Shown here piece by piece: positions 10,027-20,013 of a stretch of 64,000 nt of DNA. Below the pieces are notes generated by a model. The model saw only the letters and a list, made by a program, of their open reading frames with translations. It had not been told where the DNA came from and searched no databases. The translations under genes were made by a program, and so were the position numbers. Origin of the DNA: Methyloversatilis universalis FAM5 (GTDB lineage: Bacteria; Pseudomonadota; Gammaproteobacteria; Burkholderiales; Rhodocyclaceae); the NCBI RefSeq assembly GCF_000214035.2, contig NZ_AFHG01000029.1:124001-188000 (forward strand), read 5' to 3'. Every line of letters begins with the position of its first letter. The stretch's first letter is position 1.

Positions 10027-10398
10027 ATGGGTATCGTTTTTTCTCTGGTGTTGTCGGTTCACGTGCTGGTCGGCGTGGGCGTGATCGTTCTGGTGCTGCT
10101 CCAGCACGGCAAGGGTGCCGACATGGGCGCCGCGTTCGGCAGCGGTGCCTCCGGCAGCCTGTTCGGTTCGTCAGGTTCGGCCAACTTCCTGAGCCGCACG
10201 ACCGCGGCGCTGGCGGCAGTGTTCTTCTGCACCAGTCTGGCCCTCAGCTATCTGGCGACCAACCAGCCGAAATCGGGTGCCAGTTCGGTGATCGATGCGG
10301 CCAAGAGTGTCACTGTTCCGGTGGCGCCTGATGCGTCGCAACAAGCCCCGGCAACCCCGGCCCAGCCTGATTCCAAGGCCGCGGACATTCCGAAGTAA
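10027..10398 (+). CDS. secG: Preprotein translocase subunit SecG
   Basis: Small membrane subunit of the SecYEG channel. The 123-residue protein has two membrane helices (about 3-23 and 57-78) joined by the glycine-rich cytoplasmic loop LQHGKGADMGAAFGSGASGS typical of SecG, then an Ala/Pro/Gln-rich tail. The ATG at 10027 is preferred over a GTG one codon earlier. tpiA ends 9 bp upstream. In many proteobacteria a leucine tRNA gene follows secG; none is visible here before the nuo operon. Confidence 0.94.
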   Translation: MGIVFSLVLSVHVLVGVGVIVLVLLQHGKGADMGAAFGSGASGSLFGSSGSANFLSRTTAALAAVFFCTSLALSYLATNQPKSGASSVIDAAKSVTVPVAPDASQQAPATPAQPDSKAADIPK

Positions 10399-10409
10399 GT
10401 CGCAGACGT

Positions 10410-10441
10410 CGTGAAACGCGCTATACTCCGCGCGTTTCACG
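10410..10441. promoter_or_regulatory. 32-bp perfect palindrome enclosing a -10-like TATACT, upstream of nuoA
   Basis: Twelve-bp arms CGTGAAACGCGC (10410-10421) and GCGCGTTTCACG (10430-10441) are exact complements around an 8-nt centre that contains TATACT (10422-10427). There is no T-run, so it does not look like a simple terminator of secG. It may be the nuo promoter region with an operator, or an RNA hairpin. The weak -35 (GTCGCA, 17 bp upstream of TATACT) leaves the promoter reading uncertain. Confidence 0.5.
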
Positions 10442-10544
10442 CTGCAGTGCAACGTGGTGCGCAGCCGACCGGTTGTGCGCCGTAAACCGGCCCCGGATTA
10501 CTCGCCGCGCCGCCGGACATGATTTCAGGCATGAATGACCCGTC

Positions 10545-10901
10545 ATGTTGATCGAATATTTTCCGATCCTCCTGTTTATTCTCATCGGCATCGGTTTCGG
10601 TTTCGTGCCGATGATCGCCGGCAAGCTGGTTGGCCCCAGCAAGCCGGATCCCGAAAAGCTCTCCCCCTACGAGTGTGGCTTCGAAGCGTTCGAAGACACG
10701 CGCATGAAGTTCGATGTGCGCTACTACCTCGTGGCCATCCTGTTCATCCTGTTCGACCTGGAAATCGCCTTCCTCTTCCCGTGGGCCATCGTGCTCGAAG
10801 AGATCGGCATGTTCGGCTTTGTCGCGATGATGATTTTCCTCGGCATCCTGGTCGTGGGTTTCATCTACGAATGGAAGAAGGGCGCGCTGGACTGGGAGTG
10901 A
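10545..10901 (+). CDS. nuoA: NADH-quinone oxidoreductase subunit A
   Basis: First gene of the complex I operon; a small membrane subunit at the junction of the two arms. The 118 residues carry three membrane helices (about 5-25, 62-83, 88-110) and the conserved loop [32 protein letters not shown] family signature (residues 44-75), whose cysteine loop lies at the quinone site. The ATG at 10545 is about 110 bp after the palindrome, the likely promoter region. nuoB follows after a 57-bp gap. Confidence 0.96.
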   Translation: MLIEYFPILLFILIGIGFGFVPMIAGKLVGPSKPDPEKLSPYECGFEAFEDTRMKFDVRYYLVAILFILFDLEIAFLFPWAIVLEEIGMFGFVAMMIFLGILVVGFIYEWKKGALDWE

Positions 10902-10958
10902 TTCCCTCTGGCGTCGGGGCGCGCTGCGCCCACACACGTAATCAAGACGGATTGATCG

Positions 10959-11435
10959 ATGAGCATTGAAGGCGTTCTTCAGGAAGGCTTCGTCACGACG
11001 CAGCTGGACAAGCTGATCAACTGGACGCGTACCGGTTCGTTGTGGCCGATGACCTTTGGTCTGGCCTGTTGTGCGGTCGAAATGATGCAGGCGGGCGCCT
11101 CGCGCTACGACCTTGACCGCTTCGGCATCGTGTTCCGGCCCAGTCCGCGGCAGTCCGATCTGATGATCGTTGCCGGCACGCTCTGCAACAAGATGGCACC
11201 GGCGCTGCGCCGCGTGTATGACCAGATGCCCGAGCCGCGCTGGGTGCTCTCGATGGGCTCCTGTGCCAACGGTGGCGGCTACTACCACTATTCCTATTCC
11301 GTCGTGCGCGGCTGTGACCGCATCGTGCCGGTCGATGTCTACGTGCCGGGCTGTCCGCCGACCGCCGAGGCGCTGATCTACGGTCTGATGCAGCTGCAGA
11401 ACAAGATCCGTCGCACCAGCACGATCGCACGCTGA
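10959..11435 (+). CDS. nuoB: NADH-quinone oxidoreductase subunit B
   Basis: Carries iron-sulfur cluster N2, the last electron carrier before quinone. The 158-residue product has the cluster cysteines in [10 protein letters not shown] (adjacent pair near residues 35-36), [10 protein letters not shown] and [12 protein letters not shown], a complete set of four. Length and motifs are typical. It lies between nuoA and nuoC, 15 bp from the latter. Confidence 0.97.
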   Translation: MSIEGVLQEGFVTTQLDKLINWTRTGSLWPMTFGLACCAVEMMQAGASRYDLDRFGIVFRPSPRQSDLMIVAGTLCNKMAPALRRVYDQMPEPRWVLSMGSCANGGGYYHYSYSVVRGCDRIVPVDVYVPGCPPTAEALIYGLMQLQNKIRRTSTIAR

Positions 11436-11450
11436 GGCCCGACGACCGCC

Positions 11451-12050
11451 ATGAGCACACGCATTGAATCCCTGCGCGACGCCCTGGTCGCGCAGTTCGG
11501 CGACAAGGTACGCGCCACGATCGCCCTGGGCGAGCTGACCATCGAAGTGTCCGCCGACGACTATCACGACATTTCGCTGGCCCTGCGCGACCACGCGGAT
11601 ACGCCGTTCGAACAGCTGATCGACCTGTGCGGCGTCGATTACTCGACCCACACCTCGCGCAGCGAAGGCCTGCGCTATGCGGTGGTCGTGCACCTGATGT
11701 CGGTCGCGGCCAACCTGCGTCTGCGCCTGCGGACCTTCGCCGCCGACGACGGCTTCCCGGTGGTCGCTTCGGTCAACGACGTCTGGCCGGCCGCGAACTG
11801 GTTCGAACGCGAGGCCTTCGACCTGTACGGCATCCTGTTTGCCGGTCACGGCGACCTGCGCCGCCTGCTGACCGACTACGGTTTCGTTGGTCATCCTTTC
11901 CGCAAGGATTTCCCGATTTCCGGTCACGTCGAAATGCGCTACGACCCGGACACCAAGCGGGTCATCTATCAGCCGGTCACCATCGCACCGCGCGAAGTCA
12001 CGCCGCGCGTCGTGCGCGAAGAAAACTACGGGGACGTCGGCCATGGCTGA
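11451..12050 (+). CDS. nuoC: NADH-quinone oxidoreductase subunit C
   Basis: Peripheral-arm subunit (30-kDa subunit family) that packs against NuoD. It is 199 residues, and is separate from nuoD rather than fused as in enteric bacteria. The signature is the segment [41 protein letters not shown] (read in two parts; residues about 110-150), followed by the C-terminal [15 protein letters not shown]. Its stop overlaps the nuoD start by 8 bp. Confidence 0.96.
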   Translation: MSTRIESLRDALVAQFGDKVRATIALGELTIEVSADDYHDISLALRDHADTPFEQLIDLCGVDYSTHTSRSEGLRYAVVVHLMSVAANLRLRLRTFAADDGFPVVASVNDVWPAANWFEREAFDLYGILFAGHGDLRRLLTDYGFVGHPFRKDFPISGHVEMRYDPDTKRVIYQPVTIAPREVTPRVVREENYGDVGHG

Positions 12051-13296
12051 AATCCGCAACTACACGATGAACTTCGGGCCGCAGCATCCGGCGGCCCACG
12101 GCGTGCTGCGTCTGGTGCTCGAACTGGACGGCGAAGTCGTCCAGCGCGCCGATCCGCACATCGGTCTGCTGCACCGTGCGACCGAAAAGCTGGCCGAAAC
12201 CCGCACCTGGGTTCAGAGCGTGCCCTACATGGACCGCCTGGACTACGTGTCGATGATGTGCAACGAGCACGCCTACTGCATGGCGATCGAGAAGCTGCTG
12301 AATCTCGACGTGCCGGAGCGTGCCCAGTACATCCGCGTCATGTTTGACGAGATCACCCGCATCCTGAACCACCTGCTGTGGCTCGGTGCGCACGCGCTCG
12401 ACGTCGGCGCGATGACGGTGTTCCTGTACGCCTTCCGCGAACGCGAGGACCTGATGGACGCCTATGAGGCGGTGTCGGGTGCGCGCATGCATGCGGCCTA
12501 CTACCGTCCGGGCGGCGTGTATCGCGACCTGCCGGACACGATGCCGCAGTACCAGGCGAACAAGTTCAAGAACGCGGACGCGATCAAGCGCCTGAACGAG
12601 AATCGCAGCGGCTCGATGCTCGATTTCCTGCAGGACTTCACCGACCGCTTCCCGCGCTATGTCGACGAGTACGAAACCCTGCTCACCGACAACCGCATCT
12701 GGAAGCAGCGTCTGGTCGACATCGGCATCGTGACGCCGGAGCGCGCGAAGGCGCTCGGTTTCACCGGCCCGATGCTGCGCGGTTCGGGCATTGCCTGGGA
12801 CCTGCGCAAGAAGCAGCCGTACGAAGTGTATGACCGCATGGAATTCGACATCCCGGTCGGCACCAATGGCGACAGCTATGACCGCTATCTGGTGCGCATC
12901 GAGGAAATGCGCCAGTCCAACCGCATCATCCGTCAGTGCATCGACTGGCTGCGCAAGAATCCGGGCCCGGTCATCAGCGACAACCACAAGGTCGCCCCGC
13001 CGTCGCGTGAAGCGATGAAGGGCAATATGGAAGAGCTGATCCACCACTTCAAGCTGTTCACCGAAGGCATCCACGTGCCGTCCGGCGAATGCTATGCGGC
13101 GGTCGAGCATCCGAAGGGCGAGTTCGGCATCTACGCGATGTCGGACGGTGCCAACAAACCCTACCGCCTGAAGATCCGCGCGCCCGGTTTCGCACACCTG
13201 GCCGCAATGGATGAAATGTCCCGCGGACACATGATTTCCGACGTCGTGGCCATCATCGGCACGATGGACATCGTGTTCGGCGAGATTGACCGATAA
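12043..13296 (+). CDS. nuoD: NADH-quinone oxidoreductase subunit D
   Basis: 49-kDa subunit that forms the quinone-binding pocket with NuoB. The 417-residue protein opens with [20 protein letters not shown], the conserved quinone-site histidine loop, and has [12 protein letters not shown], the pocket tyrosine region, and the ending [18 protein letters not shown]. The ATG at 12043 overlaps nuoC by 8 bp and matches the family start; the open frame upstream is the nuoC shadow. Confidence 0.97.
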   Translation: MAEIRNYTMNFGPQHPAAHGVLRLVLELDGEVVQRADPHIGLLHRATEKLAETRTWVQSVPYMDRLDYVSMMCNEHAYCMAIEKLLNLDVPERAQYIRVMFDEITRILNHLLWLGAHALDVGAMTVFLYAFREREDLMDAYEAVSGARMHAAYYRPGGVYRDLPDTMPQYQANKFKNADAIKRLNENRSGSMLDFLQDFTDRFPRYVDEYETLLTDNRIWKQRLVDIGIVTPERAKALGFTGPMLRGSGIAWDLRKKQPYEVYDRMEFDIPVGTNGDSYDRYLVRIEEMRQSNRIIRQCIDWLRKNPGPVISDNHKVAPPSREAMKGNMEELIHHFKLFTEGIHVPSGECYAAVEHPKGEFGIYAMSDGANKPYRLKIRAPGFAHLAAMDEMSRGHMISDVVAIIGTMDIVFGEIDR

Positions 13297-13318
13297 GCAT
13301 CCGGTGAGCATCGACAGA

Positions 13319-13801
13319 ATGACTTTCTCGCTGAATGAAGCTTCGCGCGCGGCCATTGACCGCGAAGTCGCGAAGTATCCCGAAGGCCAGGCGATTTCCG
13401 CCGTGATGGCCGGCCTGCGCATCGCGCAGGAACAGAACGGCTGGCTCACGCCCGAGGCGATCGAAGCCGTGGCGACCCATCTGAACATCCCGCCGATGGC
13501 GGCGATGGAAGTGGCGACCTTCTACAACATGTACGACGTGAAGCCGGTCGGTCGCTGGAAGATCACCGTCTGCACCAATCTGCCCTGTGCGCTGTCCGGT
13601 GGCGAGCAGGCGGCCGAGTACGTGAAGGAAAAGCTGGGCATCGGTTTCAACGAAACCACCGCCGACGGCCGCTTCACGCTGAAGGAAGGCGAGTGCATGG
13701 GCGTGTGCGGCGACGCACCGGCCATCATCGTGAATAACACCCGCCTGTGCAGCTGGATGAGCCGCGAAAAGATCGACGCACTGCTGGACGAACTGAAATG
13801 A
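13319..13801 (+). CDS. nuoE: NADH-quinone oxidoreductase subunit E
   Basis: 24-kDa subunit holding the [2Fe-2S] cluster N1a. The cysteine ligands are in [11 protein letters not shown] and [11 protein letters not shown], the thioredoxin-like ferredoxin pattern. I start at the ATG 13319 (160 residues), which gives an N-terminus like the family ([17 protein letters not shown]). In-frame GTG 13304 and TTG 13286 would add 5 or 11 residues, the latter overlapping nuoD. The stop overlaps nuoF in an ATGA junction. Confidence 0.94.
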   Translation: MTFSLNEASRAAIDREVAKYPEGQAISAVMAGLRIAQEQNGWLTPEAIEAVATHLNIPPMAAMEVATFYNMYDVKPVGRWKITVCTNLPCALSGGEQAAEYVKEKLGIGFNETTADGRFTLKEGECMGVCGDAPAIIVNNTRLCSWMSREKIDALLDELK

Positions 13802-15132
13802 ACGCCCCCGAGAACCCGCAAGCCATCCTGCTCGCCGGCCTCGACGGTGACAACACCTGGGGCATCGAGCACTACATCAAGCGTGGCGGCTATTCCGCCC
13901 TGCGCAAGATCCTCGAATCCGGCATGACGCCGGAACAGATCATCGCCGAGGTGAAGAAGTCCGATCTGCGCGGCCGTGGCGGCGCAGGTTTCCCGACCGG
14001 CCTGAAGTGGAGCTTCATGCCGCGTCAGTTTCCGATGGACAAGTACGTCGTCTGCAATTCGGACGAAGGCGAACCGGGCACCTTCAAGGACCGCGACCTG
14101 CTGCGCTACAACCCGCACCTGGTCATCGAGGGCATGGCCATCGCCGGCTACGTGATGGGCTGCACCCGCGGCTACAACTACATCCACGGCGAAATCTTCT
14201 CGCTCTACCAGCGTTTCGAAGAGGCGCTGGCGGAAGCGCGCGCCGCCGGCTTCATCGGCAAGAACATCCTGGGCAAGGGTTTCGACTTCGACCTGTTCGC
14301 GCACCATGGCTGGGGCGCCTACATCTGTGGCGAAGAAACCGCGCTGCTCGAATCGATCGAGGGCAAGAAGGGCCAGCCGCGCTTCAAGCCGCCTTTCCCG
14401 GCCAGCCATGGCCTGTATGGCAAGCCGACCACGATCAACAACACCGAAACCTTCGCCGCCATTCCGTGGATCATCAACAACGGTGGCGAGGCTTTCCAGG
14501 CGCTGGGCAAGCCGAACAACGGCGGTACAAAGATCTTCTCGGTGTCCGGCCACGTGAATCGCCCGGGTGTCTATGAAATTCCGCTCGGTACGCCGTTCTC
14601 GACGCTGCTCGAAATGTGCGGCGGCATGCGCGGCGGCCGCAAGCTGAAGGCGGTCATTCCCGGCGGTTCGTCGGCCCCGGTGCTGCCGGGCGACATCATG
14701 ATGGACTGCACGATGGACTATGACTCCATCTCCAAGGCCGGCTCCATGCTGGGTTCGGGCGCGGTCATCGTGATGGACGAAACGACCTGCATGGTGAAGT
14801 CGCTGGAGCGGCTGTCCTATTTCTATCACGAGGAATCCTGCGGCCAGTGCACGCCCTGCCGCGAAGGCACCGGCTGGCTGTACCGCATGGTGCATCGCAT
14901 CGAGCACGGCCAGGGCCGTCCGGACGACCTCGACACGCTGGACAACGTCGCCAGCAACATCGCCGGCCGCACCATCTGCGCGCTGGGCGACGCCGCCGCT
15001 TTCCCGGTGAAGAGCTTCATCAAGCACTTCCGGTCCGAATTTGAGTATCACGTCGAGCACAAGCACTGCCTCGTCCCGGTGGACGTGCAGCGCGAAGGCA
15101 GCCGCATTTACGTGGAACACGCAGCATGCTAG
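13798..15132 (+). CDS. nuoF: NADH-quinone oxidoreductase subunit F
   Basis: 51-kDa subunit that binds NADH and FMN and cluster N3. In 444 residues it has the glycine-rich NADH loop [16 protein letters not shown] near 59-74, the FMN site [14 protein letters not shown] near 89-102, [15 protein letters not shown] near 178-192, and the cluster cysteines in [12 protein letters not shown] plus CALGDAA. The ATG at 13798 overlaps the nuoE stop by 4 bp; its own stop overlaps nuoG by 7 bp, so E, F and G are translationally coupled. Confidence 0.97.
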   Translation: MNAPENPQAILLAGLDGDNTWGIEHYIKRGGYSALRKILESGMTPEQIIAEVKKSDLRGRGGAGFPTGLKWSFMPRQFPMDKYVVCNSDEGEPGTFKDRDLLRYNPHLVIEGMAIAGYVMGCTRGYNYIHGEIFSLYQRFEEALAEARAAGFIGKNILGKGFDFDLFAHHGWGAYICGEETALLESIEGKKGQPRFKPPFPASHGLYGKPTTINNTETFAAIPWIINNGGEAFQALGKPNNGGTKIFSVSGHVNRPGVYEIPLGTPFSTLLEMCGGMRGGRKLKAVIPGGSSAPVLPGDIMMDCTMDYDSISKAGSMLGSGAVIVMDETTCMVKSLERLSYFYHEESCGQCTPCREGTGWLYRMVHRIEHGQGRPDDLDTLDNVASNIAGRTICALGDAAAFPVKSFIKHFRSEFEYHVEHKHCLVPVDVQREGSRIYVEHAAC

Positions 15133-17450
15133 AGATCGAGATCGACGGCCAGAAGCTGGAAGTGCCGGACGGCAGCACCGTGATGGATGCGGCCAACCGT
15201 CTGGGCCTGCACATTCCGCACTTCTGCTATCACAAGAAACTGTCCATCGCCGCCAACTGCCGCATGTGTCTGGTGCAGGTCGAGCGCGCGCCCAAGCCGC
15301 TGCCGGCCTGCGCGACGCCGGTCACCAACGGCATGAAGGTGCAGACGCACTCGGAACAGGCCGTGACCGCCCAGAAGGGCGTCATGGAGTTCCTGCTGAT
15401 CAATCACCCGCTGGACTGCCCGATCTGCGATCAGGGCGGCGAATGCCAGCTGCAGGATCTGGCCGTGGGTTACGGCGCGTCCTCCTCCCGCTACCAGGAA
15501 GAGAAGCGGGTGGTGATGAACAAGAATCTCGGTCCGCTGATTTCGACCGACATGACCCGCTGCATCCACTGCACCCGCTGCGTGCGCTTCGGCCAGGAAA
15601 TCGCCGGCGTCATGGAACTGGGCATGGCCAACCGCGGCGAGCATTCGGAAATCATGACCTTCGTCGGTCACACCGTCGATTCCGAACTGTCCGGCAACAT
15701 GATTGACCTGTGCCCGGTCGGTGCGCTCACCTCCAAGCCCTTCCGCTACTCCGCCCGCACCTGGGAACTGTCGCGCCGCAAGACCGTGAGTCCGCACGAC
15801 AGCCTGGGTAGCAACCTCATCGTCCAGGTCAAGCACGACGAAGTGAAGCGCGTGCTGCCGCTGGAAAACGAGGACGTGAACGAATGCTGGATTTCCGACC
15901 GTGACCGCTTCTCGTACGAAGCGCTGAACGGTGAGGAGCGCCTCACCAAGCCGATGATCAAGCAGAACGGTCAGTGGCTCGAGGTGGACTGGCAGACCGC
16001 GCTGGAATACGCGGCCAGCAGTCTGCGCCGTGTCACCGATGAACATGGCGCCGGCAAAGTCGGCATGCTGGCGGCGCCGTACGCCACGGTTGAAGAGCTC
16101 TACCTCGGTGCCCAGCTGATGCGCGGCCTCGGTGGCGGCAGCATCGACACCCGTCTGCGCCAGAGCGATTTCGGCCTGGACGGCAAGCTGTCGGGTACGC
16201 CCTGGCTGGGCATGAAGATCGCCGACGTGTCCAAGCTGAACGCCGCGCTGGTCGTGGGCAGCTTCCTGCGCAAGGATCACCCGCTGCTGGCCCAGCGTCT
16301 GCGTCAGGCTGCGCGTCGCGGTACCCGCGTCAGCGCGCTCGGCGTGAGCGGTGAAGACTGGCTGATGACCACCCACGCCCGCGTGACCGTGGCGCCGTCG
16401 CAGCTGGCCGCCGAACTGGCCGGCCTGGTGAAGGCGGCCGCCGACATCCGCGGTGTCGCCGCGCCGGCCGCTGCCGCATCGGCGTCGGTGTCGGACGCCG
16501 CGCGTCGCATCGCGCAGAGCCTCATCGACGACGGCGCGCGCGCCATTTTCCTCGGCGCGGTGGTGCAGCAGCATGCGCAGGCCGCCGGCCTGCATGCGCT
16601 GGCACAGGAACTGGCCCGCCTGACCGGTGCCACGCTGGGCTATCTGGGCGAGGGCGCGAACAGCGTCGGCGCCGCAGTGGTCGGCGCCCAGACCGGACTG
16701 AACCCGCAGCAGATGTTCGCAGGTGACCTGCGCGCCTGCGTGCTGCTGCATGCTGAACCGGAACTGGATGCTGCCAACCCGGCGGCCGCGGTCGAGGCAC
16801 TGAAGCGCGCCGACACGGTCATCGTGATGTCGCCATTCAAGACCGGTCTTGACTACGCCGACTGCCTGCTGCCGGTGTCGCCGTTTACCGAAACCTCAGG
16901 CACCTTCGTCAGTATCGAAGGCCGCATCCAGAGCTTCCACGCGGTGGTGCGCCCGAAGGGCGAAACCCGCCCGGCGTGGAAGGTGCTGCGCGTGCTGGGC
17001 AGCATGCTCGAGCTGGGCGGTTTCCGCTTCGATTCTTCGGAGCAGGTCCGCGACGAGGCGCTGTCCGGCGCGACCGGCTGGCTGCCCGAATACAAGCTCG
17101 GCAACACCGCCAGCGATGTCGCCTGCGCGACCCCGGCTGCGGTGGAGGGCCTGCAGCGTGTGGCGGATTTCCCGATCTACCGCAACGACGCACTGGCCCG
17201 CCGCGCGCCCGCGCTGGCAGCCACCCGTGACTCGGCGGTGCCTTCGGCCCGCATCAGCACGGGCACCGCGCAGGCCGCCGGCCTCGCGACTGCCAAGCGT
17301 GTACGGGTGCGCAGTGCCGCCGGTGCGTGCGAACTTGATCTGACGCTGGACGACACCGTGCCCGCGTCCTGCGTGCGCGTGTCCGCCGGCTGGCCGCAGA
17401 CCGCGCCGCTGGGCGCGCTGTCCGGCACCCTGAACGTGGAGGCGGTGTAA
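15126..17450 (+). CDS. nuoG: NADH-quinone oxidoreductase subunit G
   Basis: Largest peripheral subunit, 774 residues, a molybdopterin-oxidoreductase-like protein without molybdenum. The N-terminal ferredoxin domain has the [2Fe-2S] pattern [15 protein letters not shown] and C at PACATPV; next comes the His/Cys cluster [18 protein letters not shown], then [13 protein letters not shown] and the distal cysteine in [12 protein letters not shown]. The long C-terminal half (from about residue 220) is the molybdopterin-type fold, Ala-rich and less conserved. It overlaps nuoF by 7 bp and nuoH by 1 bp (TAATG). Confidence 0.96.
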   Translation: MLEIEIDGQKLEVPDGSTVMDAANRLGLHIPHFCYHKKLSIAANCRMCLVQVERAPKPLPACATPVTNGMKVQTHSEQAVTAQKGVMEFLLINHPLDCPICDQGGECQLQDLAVGYGASSSRYQEEKRVVMNKNLGPLISTDMTRCIHCTRCVRFGQEIAGVMELGMANRGEHSEIMTFVGHTVDSELSGNMIDLCPVGALTSKPFRYSARTWELSRRKTVSPHDSLGSNLIVQVKHDEVKRVLPLENEDVNECWISDRDRFSYEALNGEERLTKPMIKQNGQWLEVDWQTALEYAASSLRRVTDEHGAGKVGMLAAPYATVEELYLGAQLMRGLGGGSIDTRLRQSDFGLDGKLSGTPWLGMKIADVSKLNAALVVGSFLRKDHPLLAQRLRQAARRGTRVSALGVSGEDWLMTTHARVTVAPSQLAAELAGLVKAAADIRGVAAPAAAASASVSDAARRIAQSLIDDGARAIFLGAVVQQHAQAAGLHALAQELARLTGATLGYLGEGANSVGAAVVGAQTGLNPQQMFAGDLRACVLLHAEPELDAANPAAAVEALKRADTVIVMSPFKTGLDYADCLLPVSPFTETSGTFVSIEGRIQSFHAVVRPKGETRPAWKVLRVLGSMLELGGFRFDSSEQVRDEALSGATGWLPEYKLGNTASDVACATPAAVEGLQRVADFPIYRNDALARRAPALAATRDSAVPSARISTGTAQAAGLATAKRVRVRSAAGACELDLTLDDTVPASCVRVSAGWPQTAPLGALSGTLNVEAV

Positions 17451-18517
17451 TGGAAGCCCTGCTGCAACCCGTGCAGGCCCTGCTGGGCGCCGCCTGGGTG
17501 CCCGTGTGGACCCTGGTCAAGATCTTCGCGATCATCCTGCCGCTGATGGGCTGTGTCGCCTACCTGACGCTGGCCGAGCGCAAGATCATCGGCTGGATGC
17601 AGGTCCGTAACGGCCCGAACCGCGTCACCTTCTTCGGCATCAAGGCACTGGGCGGTCTGGCGCAGCCGATCGCCGACGGCCTGAAGCTGCTGTTCAAGGA
17701 AATCGTGCTGCCGTCGGCCTCGAGCAAGACGCTGTTCGTGCTGGCTCCGGTACTCGCGCTGGCGCCGTCGCTGGCCGCCTGGGCGGTGATCCCGTTCAGC
17801 GAAGGTCTGGTGCTGGCCGACATCAACGCCGGCCTGCTGTACATCATGGCCATCACCTCGATGGGCGTGTACGGCGTCATCATCGCCGGTTGGGCTTCGA
17901 ACTCGAAGTACGCCTTCCTCGGCAGCCTGCGTTCGGCGGCCCAGATCGTCGCCTACGAAATCGCGATGGGCTTCGCGCTGGTGACCGTGCTGATGGTGTC
18001 GCAGAGCCTGAACCTGTCCGACATCGTGCGCGGGCAGGGCGAGGGCATGTTCGCCAACATGGGCCTGGGCGTGCTGTCGTGGAACTGGCTGCCGCTGTTC
18101 CCGATGTTCATCGTCTATTTCATCGCCGGCGTGGCCGAAACCAACCGCTCGCCGTTCGACGTGGTGGAAGGCGAATCGGAAATCGTGGCCGGTCACATGA
18201 TCGAGTACTCGGGCATGGCGTTCGCGCTGTTCTTCCTGGCCGAGTACGCGAACATGATCCTGATCGCGACGCTGACCTCGATCATGTTCCTCGGCGGCTG
18301 GCTTTCGCCGGTCGGTTTCCTGCCCGACGGTTTCCACTGGCTGGCCGCGAAGAGCGCGTTCTGCCTGTTCTTCTTCCTGTGGCTGCGCGCGACTTTCCCG
18401 CGTTACCGCTACGACCAGATCATGCGTCTGGGCTGGAAGGTGTTCATCCCGGTCACCATCGTGTGGCTGGTGTTCATCGGCGGCTGGATGATGTCTCCGC
18501 TGTCGATCTGGAAGTAA
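17450..18517 (+). CDS. nuoH: NADH-quinone oxidoreductase subunit H
   Basis: Membrane subunit that forms the quinone tunnel with NuoB and NuoD. It has 355 residues and about eight membrane helices. Signatures seen are [19 protein letters not shown] near 41-59, [16 protein letters not shown] near 67-82, and the acidic loop [22 protein letters not shown] near 226-247. The start overlaps the nuoG stop by 1 bp; nuoI begins 9 bp after. Confidence 0.97.
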   Translation: MEALLQPVQALLGAAWVPVWTLVKIFAIILPLMGCVAYLTLAERKIIGWMQVRNGPNRVTFFGIKALGGLAQPIADGLKLLFKEIVLPSASSKTLFVLAPVLALAPSLAAWAVIPFSEGLVLADINAGLLYIMAITSMGVYGVIIAGWASNSKYAFLGSLRSAAQIVAYEIAMGFALVTVLMVSQSLNLSDIVRGQGEGMFANMGLGVLSWNWLPLFPMFIVYFIAGVAETNRSPFDVVEGESEIVAGHMIEYSGMAFALFFLAEYANMILIATLTSIMFLGGWLSPVGFLPDGFHWLAAKSAFCLFFFLWLRATFPRYRYDQIMRLGWKVFIPVTIVWLVFIGGWMMSPLSIWK

Positions 18518-18526
18518 GGAACGCTC

Positions 18527-19015
18527 ATGGGTTCGATGAGAGATTTGTTCGGTGGGCTGATGCTGACCGAACTGGTGAAGGGCATGGCGCTGACCGGCCG
18601 TCACCTGTTCGCGCGCAAGATCACCATTCAGTTCCCGGAAGAGAAGACGCCGCAGTCGCCGCGCTTCCGCGGCCTGCACGCACTGCGCCGTTATCCGAAC
18701 GGCGAGGAACGCTGCATCGCCTGCAAGCTGTGCGAGGCAGTGTGTCCGGCGATGGCGATCACGATCGAGTCGGATCAGCGTGATGACGGCACCCGTCGCA
18801 CCACGCGTTACGACATCGACCTGACCAAGTGCATCTTCTGCGGCTTCTGCGAAGAAGCCTGTCCGGTGGATGCCATCGTGGAAACCCGAGTGCTCGAGTA
18901 CCACGGCGAGAAGCGGGGCGACCTGTACTACACCAAGCAGATGCTGCTGGCCGTCGGCGATCGCTACGAAGCGCAGATCGCTCAGGACAGGCAGGCGGAT
19001 GCGAAGTACCGCTGA
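18527..19015 (+). CDS. nuoI: NADH-quinone oxidoreductase subunit I
   Basis: Ferredoxin-like subunit with two [4Fe-4S] clusters (N6a, N6b). In 162 residues it has the two cluster motifs [12 protein letters not shown] near 64-75 and [12 protein letters not shown] near 103-114. The N-terminus is an amphipathic helix for membrane contact. It follows nuoH by 9 bp; a 53-bp gap separates it from nuoJ. Confidence 0.97.
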   Translation: MGSMRDLFGGLMLTELVKGMALTGRHLFARKITIQFPEEKTPQSPRFRGLHALRRYPNGEERCIACKLCEAVCPAMAITIESDQRDDGTRRTTRYDIDLTKCIFCGFCEEACPVDAIVETRVLEYHGEKRGDLYYTKQMLLAVGDRYEAQIAQDRQADAKYR

Positions 19016-19068
19016 CGGCCGGCCCGCCACCGCGGGCGGTCTCTAGGGAACGGACAAGAACGAAACCG

Positions 19069-19674
19069 ATGATGGATTTCCAGACAGCAGTCTTCTATTT
19101 CCTCAGCACCATACTGGTGGTGGCATCGCTGCGCGTGATCACCGCGCGCAATCCGGTGCACGCCGCGCTCTACCTGGTGCTGTCCTTCTTCACCGCCGGC
19201 GGCGTCTGGATGCTGCTGCGCGCCGAGTTCCTCGCGATCGCACTGGTGCTGGTCTACGTCGGCGCGGTGATGGTGCTCTTCCTGTTCGTCGTGATGATGC
19301 TGGACATCAACATCGAGCGGCTGCGCGAGGGCTTCTGGGCCAATCTGGTACCCGGCCTCATCGTGGCCGGCCTGATGCTGGCGGAAATGTTCGCGGTGCT
19401 CGGTGCCAAGTACTTCTCGGCCGGTGCCGCACCGGCGCCGGAAGCGCCGGCGATGGACTACAGCAACACCAAGGAGCTGGGTCGCCTGATCTACACCGAG
19501 TACGTATATCCGTTCGAACTCGCGTCGGTCATCCTGCTGGTCGCCATCATCGCGGCGATCGCGCTGACCATGCGCAAGCGCAAGGACACCAAGTTCCAGG
19601 AGCCGGCCAAGCAGATCGCCGTCCGCCGCGAAGACCGCGTGCGTCTGGTGTCGATGCCTGCCGAGAAAGAGTAA
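19069..19674 (+). CDS. nuoJ: NADH-quinone oxidoreductase subunit J
   Basis: Membrane subunit of the proton-pumping arm, 201 residues with five hydrophobic segments. The family segment [20 protein letters not shown] (residues about 57-76) contains the pi-bulge helix of NuoJ. A basic tail after residue 165 is cytoplasmic. Two adjacent ATG codons (19069 and 19072) are possible starts; the first is used. Confidence 0.95.
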   Translation: MMDFQTAVFYFLSTILVVASLRVITARNPVHAALYLVLSFFTAGGVWMLLRAEFLAIALVLVYVGAVMVLFLFVVMMLDINIERLREGFWANLVPGLIVAGLMLAEMFAVLGAKYFSAGAAPAPEAPAMDYSNTKELGRLIYTEYVYPFELASVILLVAIIAAIALTMRKRKDTKFQEPAKQIAVRREDRVRLVSMPAEKE

Positions 19675-19687
19675 GGACGCGCCCGAC

Positions 19688-20008
19688 ATGAACTCCCTGG
19701 CCACACTTTCCCTGTCCCATTTCCTGGTGCTCGGCGCCGTGCTGTTCGCGATCAGCATCGTCGGCATCTTCCTGAACCGGAAGAACCTCATCGTTCTGCT
19801 GATGGCCATCGAACTGATGCTGCTGGCGGTGAACATGAACTTCGTCGCCTTCTCGCACTACCTCGGCGACCCGTCCGGCCAGATCTTCGTCTTCTTCATC
19901 CTTACCGTAGCCGCCGCGGAATCCGCGATCGGGCTGGCCATCCTCGTGGTGCTGTTCCGCAATCTGAACACCATCCACGTCGATGATCTGGGCAGCCTGA
20001 AAGGTTGA
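19688..20008 (+). CDS. nuoK: NADH-quinone oxidoreductase subunit K
   Basis: Small MrpC-like membrane subunit, 106 residues with three helices. The conserved membrane glutamates are in [15 protein letters not shown] (near residue 41) and [14 protein letters not shown] (near 77), both needed for proton pumping in the family. It lies 13 bp after nuoJ and 5 bp before the nuoL start chosen here. Confidence 0.96.
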   Translation: MNSLATLSLSHFLVLGAVLFAISIVGIFLNRKNLIVLLMAIELMLLAVNMNFVAFSHYLGDPSGQIFVFFILTVAAAESAIGLAILVVLFRNLNTIHVDDLGSLKG

Positions 20009-20013
20009 GCGAC

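Noticed and set aside
10399-10544. Possible leucine tRNA gene after secG
   Set aside because: This is a usual place for tRNA-Leu in other proteobacteria, but the sequence shows only the palindrome and no T-loop (GTTCGAATC-type) or matching acceptor stem.
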